A stretch of DNA of 64,000 nucleotides from Candidatus Thiothrix sulfatifontis (GCA_022828425.1 CP094685.1:2666001-2730000); one strand, 5' to 3'. Numbered from the stretch's first letter, positions 1 to 8,748 are shown. Translations and numbers: made by a program. The notes: generated by a model from the letters alone, not told the origin.

Positions 1-746
1 TCAAGAGTGGCAAAACCTGGGCTGCCCCTGCCGGTGCGACCCGCGTGAAAAATTTCCGGGTTTACCGTTACGACCCGGATAGCGGCGAAAATCCGCGTTG
101 GGATACCTACGAAATCGACCTCGACCAATGCGGGCCGATGGTGTTGGATGCCTTGCTGAAAATCAAGAACGAGATTGACCCGACCTTGACTTTCCGCCGC
201 TCGTGCCGTGAAGGAATTTGCGGTTCGTGCTCGATGAATATCGACGGCACCAACACACTGGCGTGTATCAAAGCGATTGACGCTTGCGAGGGCGATGTGC
301 AAATCAGCCCTTTGCCACACATGGAAGTGGTGAAGGATTTGATCCCCGATTTGACGCATTTCTACGCGCAATATGCCTCGATCAAGCCGTGGATGCAGAC
401 CCAAACGCCTGCGCCCCCGGATCGCGAACGCCTGCAATCGCCGGAAGACCGCAAGAAACTGGACAATCACTACGAGTGCATTTTATGCGCGTGCTGTTCA
501 ACGTCTTGCCCCAGCTACTGGTGGAACAGTGACCGTTATTTGGGGCCTGCGGTATTGCTGCAAGCCAATCGTTGGGTGGTGGATAGCCGTGATGAAGCCA
601 CGGGCGAACGTCTGGACAATTTGGAAGACCCGTTCAAACTTTACCGTTGCCACACCATTATGAACTGCACGAATACGTGTCCGAAGGGGTTGAACCCGGC
701 GAAATCCATTGCAGAACTCAAGAAAAAGATGATCGAACGGCGTTAA
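1..746 (+). CDS. sdhB: Succinate dehydrogenase iron-sulfur subunit (5' partial)
   Basis: SdhB carries electrons from the flavoprotein SdhA through three Fe-S clusters to the quinone site of complex II at the inner membrane. The 2Fe-2S ligands are visible in [13 protein letters not shown] (about residue 53 counting from the GTG at 45). The 4Fe-4S and 3Fe-4S ligands lie in [12 protein letters not shown] and [17 protein letters not shown]. The frame stays open upstream of that GTG to the window edge, reading a K-T-x-A-P-A-G-A-x-R-V stretch. Some SdhB proteins have just this N-terminal extension before the VYRYDPD segment, so the true start is probably outside the window. The product ends normally. 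The downstream sdhE and its paralogue suggest one sdh operon. Confidence 0.95.
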   Translation, partial: KSGKTWAAPAGATRVKNFRVYRYDPDSGENPRWDTYEIDLDQCGPMVLDALLKIKNEIDPTLTFRRSCREGICGSCSMNIDGTNTLACIKAIDACEGDVQISPLPHMEVVKDLIPDLTHFYAQYASIKPWMQTQTPAPPDRERLQSPEDRKKLDNHYECILCACCSTSCPSYWWNSDRYLGPAVLLQANRWVVDSRDEATGERLDNLEDPFKLYRCHTIMNCTNTCPKGLNPAKSIAELKKKMIERR

Positions 747-753
747 GCCGTTG

Positions 754-779
754 TAGGGGCGAAAGATTTTTCGCCCCTA
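754..779. repeat. Hairpin between sdhB and sdhE
   Basis: An 11-bp perfect inverted repeat (TAGGGGCGAAA and its complement) has a 4-nt loop. It resembles short dispersed palindromes (REP-like). It could attenuate or stabilise the transcript between sdhB and sdhE. There is no strong T-run after it, so it is not a clear terminator. Confidence 0.5.
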
Positions 780-805
780 TTCTCACCCTAACAGGACACG
801 GCACC

Positions 806-1042
806 ATGAGTGAACTTTCCCGCTTGAAAATGCGTTGTCGGCGCGGTTTGAAAGAACTGGATGTCATTTTCCAGCACTATTTAGAACGCCATTACCCCAC
901 TGCCAGCCCAATTGAGCAGCAACGCTTGGACGAATTGCTGGCAATGCAAGACCCACTCATCTGGGACATGCTGCTAGACACGATTCCCTTTCCTAACGAA
1001 TACAACGACCTGATTGCCAAACTGCGTGTCGTCAATGACTGA
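806..1042 (+). CDS. sdhE: FAD assembly factor SdhE
   Basis: SdhE is a small cytoplasmic protein that helps attach FAD covalently to SdhA. The 78-residue product has the family signature RGLKE (RGxxE) in CRRGLKELDV, then the helical core with the usual LLAMQDP..WDMLL segment. I chose the ATG at 806. An upstream in-frame start at 647 would overlap sdhB and add residues unlike the family. The gene follows sdhB by about 60 bp and overlaps the next gene by 8 nt, which suggests translational coupling. Confidence 0.9.
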   Translation: MSELSRLKMRCRRGLKELDVIFQHYLERHYPTASPIEQQRLDELLAMQDPLIWDMLLDTIPFPNEYNDLIAKLRVVND

Positions 1043-1307
1043 ACAGCAACAAGCTGAACGCTTGGTACGGCTACGCTGGGCATGTCGGCGCACGTTGCAG
1101 GCATTGGATCGCCCGTTGGGAAATTTCTTGCAGGATTGCTTTCAAACGCTCGACATGGGTGAGCAATTTGCATTCGAGCGTTTATTAAAATCGAAGGATC
1201 AAGAAATTCTCGATTGGCTAATTGGTAATCGCCAGCCCCGCGATACCGGCATGTGCGCTATTATTGAAAAAGTGCGCCAGCACCATGACAACAACGCCGG
1301 AGGATAA
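1035..1307 (+). CDS. Second SdhE-like protein with degenerate RGxxE motif
   Basis: This 90-residue product has the SdhE fold pattern: CRRTLQALDRPL, then FERLLKSKDQEILDWLIG, then a basic tail. It is clearly a paralogue of the gene just upstream. The RGxxE flavinylation motif reads RTLQA instead, so both the Gly and the Glu that matter in SdhE are missing. The start at 1035 overlaps the sdhE stop by 8 nt. The remaining core motifs look closer to textbook SdhE than expected for random drift. It may be a modulator, a subunit-specific chaperone, or a decaying copy; I cannot tell which. Confidence 0.75.
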   Translation: MTEQQQAERLVRLRWACRRTLQALDRPLGNFLQDCFQTLDMGEQFAFERLLKSKDQEILDWLIGNRQPRDTGMCAIIEKVRQHHDNNAGG

Positions 1308-1310
1308 CCC

Positions 1311-1730
1311 ATGACGGAATTACACGAGCTTTCCCCTACCGCTGCTCACGCCTTATTGCAAACCAGCCCGCACAGCATTTTGGTTGATATTCGTTCTGCG
1401 ATGGAATATTTGTTTGTCGGTCATCCCGTCGGGTCAGTACACATTGCGTGGATTGACGAACCCGACTGGGAAGTTAATCCACATTTTGCCAACGAAATTG
1501 AGCAATTGTTGGCAAGCCGTTTTAAAGAAATACCCCCCAAAACAGCGCAGGTCATTTTAATTTGCCGCAGCGGTAAACGCTCGCGTGAAGCCGCTAATGC
1601 CTTGCTGGATGCGGGTTTTCAACACGTCATGCACATCAACGAAGGGTTTGAAGGTGAACGGGATGAACAGCAGCATCGGAGCACATTGGGCGGCTGGCGT
1701 TTTCACGGCTTGCCGTGGGAACAGTGCTAA
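1311..1730 (+). CDS. Rhodanese-like domain protein
   Basis: A single-domain rhodanese of 139 residues. The active-site loop ICRSGKRSREAA carries the catalytic Cys of the persulfide-forming family, preceded by the typical VDIRSAMEY and HIAWID segments. No signal peptide is visible, so it should be cytoplasmic. GGAGG lies just before the ATG. It follows the second sdhE-like gene by 3 nt and is probably cotranscribed. The role could be sulfur transfer or thiosulfate/persulfide handling; the substrate is not shown by sequence. Confidence 0.88.
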   Translation: MTELHELSPTAAHALLQTSPHSILVDIRSAMEYLFVGHPVGSVHIAWIDEPDWEVNPHFANEIEQLLASRFKEIPPKTAQVILICRSGKRSREAANALLDAGFQHVMHINEGFEGERDEQQHRSTLGGWRFHGLPWEQC

Positions 1731-1865
1731 AGTCAGCAAATCTCTACCGTTCATGCTATTTTCATGCAAAGAATAACGCGGTTGTAATCCACGGTATTGC
1801 ATACTATAAAAAGTGTGTCTAGTGACGTCATTCAAACATTTTCCGAGACAAGGAGTTTCACCTGC

Positions 1866-2939
1866 ATGAAAACGAAATCATTAATCGTGCTACTGTTAGC
1901 CGGTATCTGGGGAGTAGGTAGCTGGTGGTGGTACACCTGCAAAGTGAAAGGCTTCTGCGGCACTGAAACCACCGCTGCGCAAGTGGCCGTAGGTGCGGCA
2001 GCAACCGGCGTTGCGGCATTGCCAAACGATGACACTACCGACACCGATAGCGACGGTATTCCCGATGCAAAAGAAAAAACCCTAGGATTGGATTCTAACA
2101 AAGAAGACAGTGACGGTGACGGCATTTCTGACTTCATCGAGTTAGCGCGCGACCCACAAGACACCGATGGCGACGGCAAAATTGACGCACTAGACGATGA
2201 CGACGACGGTGACGGCGTGTTGACAGCGGCTGAAAAGGCCGATCCGAACGGCGACGGCAATGTTGATGATGCAACCGACACCAACAACAACCAACTGGCG
2301 GATTATCTTGACCCTGCGGCTAACGGCAGTGACGTTATCCAAGCAGCCGATGCGGGCAAAACTGACGCGAATAAAGTTGACACTGATAAAGCCGCTGCTG
2401 AAGCACAAGCCAAAGCCGATGCGGATAAAGCCGCTGCTGAAGCACAAGCCAAAGCCGATGCGGATAAAACCGCTGCTGAAGCACAAGCCAAAGCCGATGC
2501 GGATAAAGCCGCTGCTGAAGCACAAGCCAAAGCCGAAACGGACAAAGCTGACGCTGATAAAGTTACCATGGAAACCACTAGCACCACTCAAAATGGTGAC
2601 ATTAGTCCTGCTGTCCTCACCTTCCCTACAGGCTCCGCAAACCCACAATTAGCCACCAGCACCAAAGAATATTTTGAGAAAGTGGCACAATTCCTCAAGG
2701 ACAATAGCAGCGCAAAAGTGACTATCGTCGGTCACACTGACAACAAAGGTGATCCTGCTAAGAACAAAGCCCTCGGCTTGAAACGTGCCGAAATGCTCCA
2801 AAAAACCTTGATTGACCTTGGTGCCCCTAAAGACCGCGTATCAGCCGCTTCTGAAGGCGCCGACAAACCGATTGCTGACAACAATACGGAAGACGGTCGC
2901 AAGAAAAACCGCCGTGTTGAAATCACCCCAGTAAAATAA
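1866..2939 (+). CDS. OmpA-family protein with TSP3-type calcium repeats
   Basis: The 357-residue envelope protein starts with a short basic end and a hydrophobic segment (LIVLLLAGIWGVGSWWW), which is a signal anchor. It is followed by acidic thrombospondin type-3-like repeats rich in DxDxDG (about residues 55-145), then four near-identical 13-residue alanine/lysine repeats. The C-terminal OmpA domain has VGHTDNKGDPAKN and GRKKNRRVEI, the residues used to bind peptidoglycan. I chose the ATG at 1866, which has AGGAG upstream; an earlier in-frame start would add a non-hydrophobic extension. Family knowledge suggests a peptidoglycan tether whose rod binds Ca2+. It heads a cluster of three membrane-anchored genes. 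Confidence 0.87.
   Translation: MKTKSLIVLLLAGIWGVGSWWWYTCKVKGFCGTETTAAQVAVGAAATGVAALPNDDTTDTDSDGIPDAKEKTLGLDSNKEDSDGDGISDFIELARDPQDTDGDGKIDALDDDDDGDGVLTAAEKADPNGDGNVDDATDTNNNQLADYLDPAANGSDVIQAADAGKTDANKVDTDKAAAEAQAKADADKAAAEAQAKADADKTAAEAQAKADADKAAAEAQAKAETDKADADKVTMETTSTTQNGDISPAVLTFPTGSANPQLATSTKEYFEKVAQFLKDNSSAKVTIVGHTDNKGDPAKNKALGLKRAEMLQKTLIDLGAPKDRVSAASEGADKPIADNNTEDGRKKNRRVEITPVK
2385..2540 (+). repeat. Four tandem 39-bp coding repeats
   Basis: Four head-to-tail 39-bp units encode the 13-residue block DKAAAEAQAKADA. The first three are almost identical in DNA, and the last ends in a variant. They form the Ala/Lys linker between the calcium-binding repeats and the OmpA domain of the surrounding gene. 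Copy number could vary by slippage or recombination. Confidence 0.9.
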
Positions 2940-2957
2940 ACGATTGGAGTTGTTACC

Positions 2958-3089
2958 ATGTTTAAAGACATTACAAGCCGTTATGACATGACCAGCGCCA
3001 GTCTGGAAGTCATCCTCATGCTCGCAGGTGCATTCTTGTTGGGTTTCCTGTTCTGTTATTTTCGCAACCGCTCAGGTCATGAGGAGTAA
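2958..3089 (+). CDS. 43-residue membrane peptide
   Basis: A small gene with one membrane helix (SLEVILMLAGAFLLGFLFCY) and a short polar tail. Its hydrophobic segment matches the N-terminal anchor of the next gene (SLEIVLLLLGAFLLGMLLCW), including the Glu, the GAFLLG core and the Cys. It lies 18 nt after the OmpA-family gene with GGAG upstream, and ends 3 nt before the next start. I know no named family. The shared anchor suggests that these proteins pack against each other in the inner membrane. Confidence 0.75.
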   Translation: MFKDITSRYDMTSASLEVILMLAGAFLLGFLFCYFRNRSGHEE

Positions 3090-3092
3090 TTC

Positions 3093-3725
3093 ATGAAGCA
3101 AACAACTGCCGACTACACCTTCGGTGTTGCCAGTCTGGAAATCGTTTTATTGCTGCTAGGCGCCTTTTTGCTGGGGATGCTGCTGTGCTGGCTATTGCGT
3201 AAATTGGGTATTTGCTGCGCCAGTCAGCCGCTTAAAACCAGAGAATTTTCCTTAGGTCATACCAGCACCACACCGGAAGGTCAGCGTACTCCACGCGAAT
3301 TTCCCAGCAAAGATCTGAAAGCTGGCGGCTACACAGCGGATATTAATAGCCTATTGCGTAACCCTGAACCCCCGGTACCGAACGTGCCCCTTCGTCACGA
3401 GGTGATTGATGCGGGCAGCACCACCAGCATGGGTGATATTGCGCCTGGTCTCACTAGCATAGCCTTGGGTCATAAAGATGATCTTAAAAAACTGGAAGGT
3501 ATTGGCCCCAAACTGGAGCAAGTGCTCAACGCAGCGGGCGTCCGTAACTTCGCGCAACTCGCCTCCATGACGCCGGAAGAACTCAAGCCGATACTGGAAG
3601 AAGCAGGCAGTCAGTTTAAAATGCATGACCCTAAAAGCTGGCCTTACCAAGCAGAATTGGCTAATAAGGGCGAGTGGGAACGCCTCAAGGAATACCAAAA
3701 CCTGCTAATCGGCGGACAAATCTAA
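3093..3725 (+). CDS. Membrane-anchored helix-hairpin-helix protein
   Basis: This 210-residue protein has an N-terminal membrane helix (about residues 14-36, GAFLLGMLLCWLLRKLGICC), a polar linker, and a C-terminal helix-hairpin-helix domain. The HhH signature is KLEGIGPKLEQVLNAAGV at about residue 135, followed by NFAQLASMTPEELKPIL. Such domains usually contact DNA or act as protein modules. Here the domain would hang in the cytoplasm or periplasm depending on topology. AGGAG precedes the ATG. The anchor is shared with the neighbours on both sides. I do not recognise a named function. Confidence 0.8.
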   Translation: MKQTTADYTFGVASLEIVLLLLGAFLLGMLLCWLLRKLGICCASQPLKTREFSLGHTSTTPEGQRTPREFPSKDLKAGGYTADINSLLRNPEPPVPNVPLRHEVIDAGSTTSMGDIAPGLTSIALGHKDDLKKLEGIGPKLEQVLNAAGVRNFAQLASMTPEELKPILEEAGSQFKMHDPKSWPYQAELANKGEWERLKEYQNLLIGGQI

Positions 3726-3737
3726 ATGCCCCCCCAC

Positions 3738-3762
3738 AAAAACCGGCAAATTGCCGGTTTTT
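3738..3762 (+). terminator. Rho-independent terminator
   Basis: A perfect stem (AAAAACCGGCAA with its complement) around a one- to five-base loop ends in five T residues. It lies 13 nt after the HhH gene, so it probably closes or attenuates the OmpA-led operon before the next paralogue. Confidence 0.85.
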
Positions 3763-3820
3763 GTTAGCAGGATGCTAATTTGGTCGCCATTTCTCATGCA
3801 TTGAATAAGGAATGCCAATC

Positions 3821-5038
3821 ATGAATAACACGCCTCCCCCTTATACATTTGGCATGGCAACAGGGGAAGTCATCGCGCTACTGCTACTGAGCTTTGTCGT
3901 TGGCATCTTACTTTGCCGCTTCTTGCGTCAAATGGGCGTTTGCTGCCACATCAAGAAAAAAATCGTTCCACTTGGCATCACCCCCGTACCAACCGGCAAA
4001 TATCACACCCGTGATTTCGACATTCACACGCCAAATTTACGCGCGAAGCCTGTCATGCCAGCGCCTGAACTTGAAGTACCCCAATTTTCGCGCCCGCAAG
4101 CTGTGATAGATGTCTACGTCCCTAAAGTACCCCTTGTGACTTTACCGATGACTGACGATTTGCCGACGCATGACGAATTACCCCTGCTGCCAGAAATTGA
4201 CCCGCTGCTGGCTGCAATCGACCCACACAAACCCATCATTGATTTAGAAACACCAGAACCAGATAACACACTGGAGGCAACCACCATGCACAATGAACCG
4301 ATACCAACCGAATCATGGAAACTTGACCCACTGTTAGCCAATCTTGACCCGCACAAACCGATTATTGATCCACCAGATGAATTAACAACCATGAAAACTG
4401 ATCCATTACTCGCTGCCATCGACCCCCACAAACCCATTATTGATGCACCGGATACGCCAGAAGCAACCGACAACCAAACCAGCAAAGACACCACGCTAAA
4501 CGTGTTGAACGATTGGCTGCACAAAGCCAAAGACAGTGTGGAACAACTTACCGAAAGAGCCACACCCACTGCCAACGAATGGCTGCACAAAGCCAAAGAC
4601 AGCGTGGAACACCTCAAAGAAAAAGCCGCGCCCCTCAGCAACGAATGGCTGCACAAAGCCAAAGAAATCGGTAACGATCTCAGTTCAAAAGGAAGCACCT
4701 TCGGCTCGGAAACGTTGGTGAAAGGCAGTTCAACATTCGCTACGCTGGCAGCCAGCGCCAAAGAACTCACCGATAAACTTGCCAGCAATTTGTCCCTAAA
4801 GCATGACGACTTGCAAAAATTGGCAGGAATTGGCCCCACGTTTGCTTCTATCTTACACCGTGCGGGCATCCACACTTACCAGCAATTAGCAGAAACTTCG
4901 CACCAAAAACTGCAAGCCCTGTTAATCGTAGAAGACGAACAATTCAGCCAACACGACACGTCAAGTTGGCCAAAGCAAGCAGCGCTCGCTGCAAAAGGGG
5001 ACTGGGAAGAATTAAAAGCATACCAAGACAGCTTATGA
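3821..5038 (+). CDS. Repeat-rich membrane-anchored helix-hairpin-helix protein
   Basis: This 405-residue paralogue of the preceding HhH protein has the same anchor (FGMATGEVIALLLLSFVVG, then LLCRFLRQMGVCC). A long linker holds three copies of DPLLAxxDPHKPIID, then three copies of NxWLHKAKDSVExL. The latter resemble amphipathic apolipoprotein-like helices. The C-terminal HhH domain reads KLAGIGPTFASILHRAGIHTYQQLA. The ATG at 3821 is better spaced from TAAGGA than the one at 3812. It has its own upstream region after the terminator. The stop overlaps the convergent pgsA stop by 6 nt. The function is unknown; a spacer or scaffold role in the envelope is a guess. Confidence 0.78.
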   Translation: MNNTPPPYTFGMATGEVIALLLLSFVVGILLCRFLRQMGVCCHIKKKIVPLGITPVPTGKYHTRDFDIHTPNLRAKPVMPAPELEVPQFSRPQAVIDVYVPKVPLVTLPMTDDLPTHDELPLLPEIDPLLAAIDPHKPIIDLETPEPDNTLEATTMHNEPIPTESWKLDPLLANLDPHKPIIDPPDELTTMKTDPLLAAIDPHKPIIDAPDTPEATDNQTSKDTTLNVLNDWLHKAKDSVEQLTERATPTANEWLHKAKDSVEHLKEKAAPLSNEWLHKAKEIGNDLSSKGSTFGSETLVKGSSTFATLAASAKELTDKLASNLSLKHDDLQKLAGIGPTFASILHRAGIHTYQQLAETSHQKLQALLIVEDEQFSQHDTSSWPKQAALAAKGDWEELKAYQDSL

Positions 5039-5581
5039 ACTGAACGCACTGCGCAGGTACAGCACCATCGACCAGACGGTCAGTACCGTCGCAATAAATA
5101 ATGCGACTAAACCGATTTCGCGCAGGGGCAACACTCCAAACAAATCGTGGTTATACAACAAGCAAATCAGCGCAATGATTTGCGCGGTGGTTTTCAGCTT
5201 GCCCATGAAAGCCACCGCTACTTTGGAACGATTGCCGGATTCCGCCATCCACTCGCGCAACGCCGAAATCACCAGTTCGCGCCCGATAATGATCACGGTT
5301 GCCAGCGTGATCCAAATATTCACTTCGCGTTCCACCAGTAAAATCAGTGCGACTGCCACGATCAACTTGTCAGCAACCGGGTCGAGAAACGCACCGAAAC
5401 GCGATTCTTGTTGCCATAAACGCGCCAAATAGCCATCTGCCCAATCGGTCAAACCGGCAATCGCGAACAAGAGAGCCGCCGCTAAGGGTGCCCATGGCTT
5501 GTCCAGATAAAACAGGAATACTAACAGCGGAATAAACGCAATCCGCAGCCATGTCAGCAACACCGGCAGGTTGAATACCAT
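5033..5581 (-). CDS. pgsA: CDP-diacylglycerol-glycerol-3-phosphate phosphatidyltransferase
   Basis: PgsA makes phosphatidylglycerol phosphate at the inner membrane. The 182-residue multi-helix protein carries the CDP-alcohol phosphotransferase motif D-G-x2-A-R-x8-G-x3-D-x3-D as DWADGYLARLWQQESRFGAF followed by LDPVADK. I start at the ATG ending at 5581, one base after the uvrC stop. A longer frame would run into uvrC with 33 polar residues unlike the family. The uvrC-pgsA order is common in gammaproteobacteria. Confidence 0.93.
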   Translation of the reverse strand: MVFNLPVLLTWLRIAFIPLLVFLFYLDKPWAPLAAALLFAIAGLTDWADGYLARLWQQESRFGAFLDPVADKLIVAVALILLVEREVNIWITLATVIIIGRELVISALREWMAESGNRSKVAVAFMGKLKTTAQIIALICLLYNHDLFGVLPLREIGLVALFIATVLTVWSMVLYLRSAFSS

Positions 5582-5582
5582 A

Positions 5583-7415
5583 TCAACTCTCTTCTCCGTT
5601 AAAGAAATCGTAAATTTTACGCGCCAATGCCGGGCTAATCCCCGATACTTTTGCCAACTCTTCTGTACTGGCGCGTTCAATCGCTTTCAAGCCACCAAAT
5701 TGTTGCAGCAATACTTGCCGCCGCTTTGCACCCAAACCGGCAATTTGCTCCAATGGCGATTGGGTACGCGCTTTTTGCCGCCGTGCCCGATGCCCGGTAA
5801 TCGCGAAACGGTGGGCTTCATCGCGAATTTGTTGAATCAAGTGCAAGGCCGCCGAATGCTCAGGCAATGCCAAACGCTCGCTGCCTTGCTCAATAATCAA
5901 AGTTTCCAACCCCGGTTTGCGCCCCTCGCCTTTCGCCACGCCGACAACATCCACGCCCGTCACGTTTAATTCGCGCAACACCGCCAAAGCTTGCGATACC
6001 TGACCTTTGCCGCCATCAATAAACAGAATATCAGGCCGTTTACCGGCTTGCTCAACCGCGCGACGAAACCGACGCGTCAGTGCTTGATGCATTGCCGCGT
6101 AATCATCACCGGGTTGAATACCGTCAATATTATACCGCCGATATTCCGCTTTGAGTGGCCCATTCAGATCAAACACCACACAAGACGCGACCGTGGCTTC
6201 GCCCATCGTGTGGCTAATATCGAAACATTCCATGCGGGCGGGCAATTCACTCATGCCTAGCGCTTCCTTGAGGGCGAAAAGGCGTTGTTGCATTCCAGCT
6301 TTGGAAAGTATTTGCATTTGCAGGGCTTGTTCAGCGTTGCGTTGCGCTAATTCCACCCATTTACTGCGTTCGCCGCGTTGCGGTTGGCGAATCAATACTT
6401 TGCGTCCTTGCTTTAGGGTGAGCATATCGGCTAAAACATCAGCGTCATCAGGCAATTCTGACACCAGAATTTCACCCGGTACGTCATGACCCAAATAATA
6501 CTGTGCCAAAAATGAGCTGAGAATTTCTGCACTGGCAGCCTCGCCGTCGGGCAATTTGGGGAAAAAGTTGCGGTTGCCGAGATTGTTACCATTGCGTACC
6601 GTGAATACCTGCACGCTGGCAACGCCTGACCCCAAGCAAATCGACACCACATCCACATTCCCGTTGCCGCCGCTGACGTATTGTTGCTGGGAAATATGCC
6701 GCAAACTTTCGATCAAATCGCGGTGTTCAGCGGCTTTCTCGAAATTCAGTACCTGCGCGGCGCTTTCCATTTTCTGCACCAGCTCGTCAATCACTTCTTG
6801 GGTGCGCCCTTGCAGGAATTGCACCGCGTGACGAATGCTTTGGTCGTAGTCGTGCTTGTCAATCATACCAACACAAGGCCCGCTGCAACGCTTGATTTGG
6901 TATTCCAAACACGGGCGCGAACGGTTGGCGAAATAACTGTCTTCACACTGCCGCGCTTTGAACAATTTTTTCATTAAATGCATGGTTTGACGCACCGCCC
7001 CTACGCTGGGGTAAGGGCCAAAATATTGCCCAGGCTGCTTGCGCGAACCGCGATAAAATTCAATGCGCGGGTAGGCGCCTGCCGTGATGTGGATGTAAGG
7101 GTAGCCTTTGCCGTCCTTCAGCAAAATATTGTAGCGCGGCGAATGCTGTTTAATCAGGTTGCTTTCCAACAACAGCGCTTCGGCTTCGGTGTTGGTGATG
7201 GCGATTTCCACGTTACAAATTTGCTTGACCATCGCAAAAATACGCGAATTGGTCAGTGTGCCGCGAAAGTAACTGGAGAGGCGATTTTTTAGGTCTTTGG
7301 CTTTGCCGACGTAAAGCACCGTGCCATCTTTGCCCAGCATCCGGTACACGCCCGGCTTGTGCGGGGCGGTCTTGAGAAAGTCTTGCGGATCAAAATTCGG
7401 GGGGTTGGTTTGCAT
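5583..7415 (-). CDS. uvrC: UvrABC excision nuclease subunit C
   Basis: UvrC cuts both sides of a DNA lesion in nucleotide excision repair. The 610-residue length is normal. The N-terminal GIY-YIG domain reads PGVYRMLGKDGTVLYVGKAK. A UvrB-interacting UVR segment lies near residues 200-235 (LVQKMESAAQVLNFEKAAEH). The RNase H-like C-terminal nuclease has FDISHTMGEATVAS and LFIDGGKGQ. Tandem HhH motifs follow at the end (IAGLGAKRRQVLLQQFGGL and VSGISPALARKI). It is one base from pgsA, so the two should be cotranscribed. Confidence 0.96.
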   Translation of the reverse strand: MQTNPPNFDPQDFLKTAPHKPGVYRMLGKDGTVLYVGKAKDLKNRLSSYFRGTLTNSRIFAMVKQICNVEIAITNTEAEALLLESNLIKQHSPRYNILLKDGKGYPYIHITAGAYPRIEFYRGSRKQPGQYFGPYPSVGAVRQTMHLMKKLFKARQCEDSYFANRSRPCLEYQIKRCSGPCVGMIDKHDYDQSIRHAVQFLQGRTQEVIDELVQKMESAAQVLNFEKAAEHRDLIESLRHISQQQYVSGGNGNVDVVSICLGSGVASVQVFTVRNGNNLGNRNFFPKLPDGEAASAEILSSFLAQYYLGHDVPGEILVSELPDDADVLADMLTLKQGRKVLIRQPQRGERSKWVELAQRNAEQALQMQILSKAGMQQRLFALKEALGMSELPARMECFDISHTMGEATVASCVVFDLNGPLKAEYRRYNIDGIQPGDDYAAMHQALTRRFRRAVEQAGKRPDILFIDGGKGQVSQALAVLRELNVTGVDVVGVAKGEGRKPGLETLIIEQGSERLALPEHSAALHLIQQIRDEAHRFAITGHRARRQKARTQSPLEQIAGLGAKRRQVLLQQFGGLKAIERASTEELAKVSGISPALARKIYDFFNGEES

Positions 7416-7554
7416 AGTGGCTATTTTGCCACAGCACGCCGGAAGTTGCTGTTGAAGTTAATCAAGCTGTATAAAAATTGCGGGATTACAGGCGCAAAGC
7501 CGACTATAGTTACCAGTATTCTGCCTTACTTTTATCGTAAACGGGGAAATCAAG

Positions 7555-8748
7555 ATGAGCACCGAAAAATACATTATTCTGCGTAGCCGGGAAGTCTTTT
7601 CACCCACACGTGGCGGCATGGGGATGCGCAGCGCGAGCACCGGGGTCGCCACCATGAAAATGGAAGAAGCCGACCTGACCAAACGCGAACGCAACGATTT
7701 ACGCCGTGATCCGCGCACCCGTGCGATTGCCCTGCCCATGCCACTGAAACTCATCGCCCCGGTCAAACGCCAAATGGCCGACACAGTAACACCGCCCCCC
7801 GCAGACCCCACAATCACATGGGGTGTCAAAGCAGTACGCGCCCACGAATCGCGTTTTGATGGCACGGGCGTGACCGTCGCGGTGTTGGATAGCGGCATCG
7901 ACCCTCATCACCCCGCGTTTGCAGGCGTGAACTTGCTCCAGCAAAACTTTACCAAGGAAGACCCCAACGATCTTGATGGTCACGGCACGCATTGTGCTGG
8001 GACGATTTTCGGGCAGGATGTGAATGGCACGCGCATCGGTATCGCACGTCATATCGAACGCGCCCTCATTGGCAAAGTGTTGGGCGAAGGCGGTGGCACT
8101 TCCGCCACGCTTGCCAAAGCGATTCAATGGGCATTGCACGAAGGCGCACACGTCATGTCGATGTCGGTCGGGATCGACTTTCCCGGTTACGTCGATTGGC
8201 TGGTCAAAACCGAAGGAATGCACGTAAACCCAGCCACGTCAATGGCATTGGAAGAATACCGGGCTAACGTTAATCTTTTCACCGAACTCGCCAGCTTTGT
8301 GCAGGCATACGGCAGCTTTGGGCAAGGTGCGATTATTGTTGCCGCCTCCGGTAACGAAAGTATGCGCCCCAAGTATGAAATTTCAGTCGCGCCACCCGCC
8401 GCAGGCACCGGCATTATTGCCGTCGGCGCTCTCGGTGAATCAGACAAGGGCTTTGTTATTGCTGAATTTTCAAACAATCAGGCCGATATTGCGGCTCCCG
8501 GTGTTGAAATTCTCTCCGCTGAAGCCGGTAGCACCAAACTCACCAGCATGGATGGCACCAGCATGGCGACCCCGCACGCCGCAGGTATCGCGGTACTCTG
8601 GGCGCAACGCCAACTGGAAATGACCGGGCGCGTCGAAAACCCAAGCCTAATGGCACAATTAGTCGCCAGTGGCACTTACGCATCACTTGCCCCCAAGAGT
8701 GAAGAAGACGACGTAGGCACGGGCATTGTGCAAGCCCCGCTGAACTAA
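7555..8748 (+). CDS. S8 family subtilisin-like protease, no signal peptide
   Basis: A 397-residue subtilase. The catalytic triad is complete: Asp in VAVLDSGID, His in DGHGTHCAGT, Ser in DGTSMATPHAAG. The oxyanion Asn lies in AASGNES. The first 90 residues are polar, with no signal peptide or membrane segment. The protease should therefore be cytoplasmic or exported by a non-Sec route; this prodomain-like stretch may inhibit it. It precedes a VWA-like gene by 62 bp in the same orientation. Cytosolic subtilases paired with VWA proteins occur in some predicted conflict systems, but nothing here proves that. The protease call is secure; its role is open. Confidence 0.88.
   Translation: MSTEKYIILRSREVFSPTRGGMGMRSASTGVATMKMEEADLTKRERNDLRRDPRTRAIALPMPLKLIAPVKRQMADTVTPPPADPTITWGVKAVRAHESRFDGTGVTVAVLDSGIDPHHPAFAGVNLLQQNFTKEDPNDLDGHGTHCAGTIFGQDVNGTRIGIARHIERALIGKVLGEGGGTSATLAKAIQWALHEGAHVMSMSVGIDFPGYVDWLVKTEGMHVNPATSMALEEYRANVNLFTELASFVQAYGSFGQGAIIVAASGNESMRPKYEISVAPPAAGTGIIAVGALGESDKGFVIAEFSNNQADIAAPGVEILSAEAGSTKLTSMDGTSMATPHAAGIAVLWAQRQLEMTGRVENPSLMAQLVASGTYASLAPKSEEDDVGTGIVQAPLN

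Noticed and set aside
45..746. GTG at 45 as the real sdhB start
   Set aside because: The frame stays open to the window edge and the upstream residues match a known N-terminal extension of SdhB.
2190..2648. Minus-strand frame with repeated FIRIGFGLCFSSG units opposite the OmpA gene
   Set aside because: It is the mirror of the 39-bp coding repeat; no start signals, and the plus-strand protein is well supported.
4114..4875. 253-codon minus-strand frame opposite the repeat-rich HhH gene
   Set aside because: It is serine/leucine-rich because it mirrors the repeats; there is no family resemblance or ribosome site.
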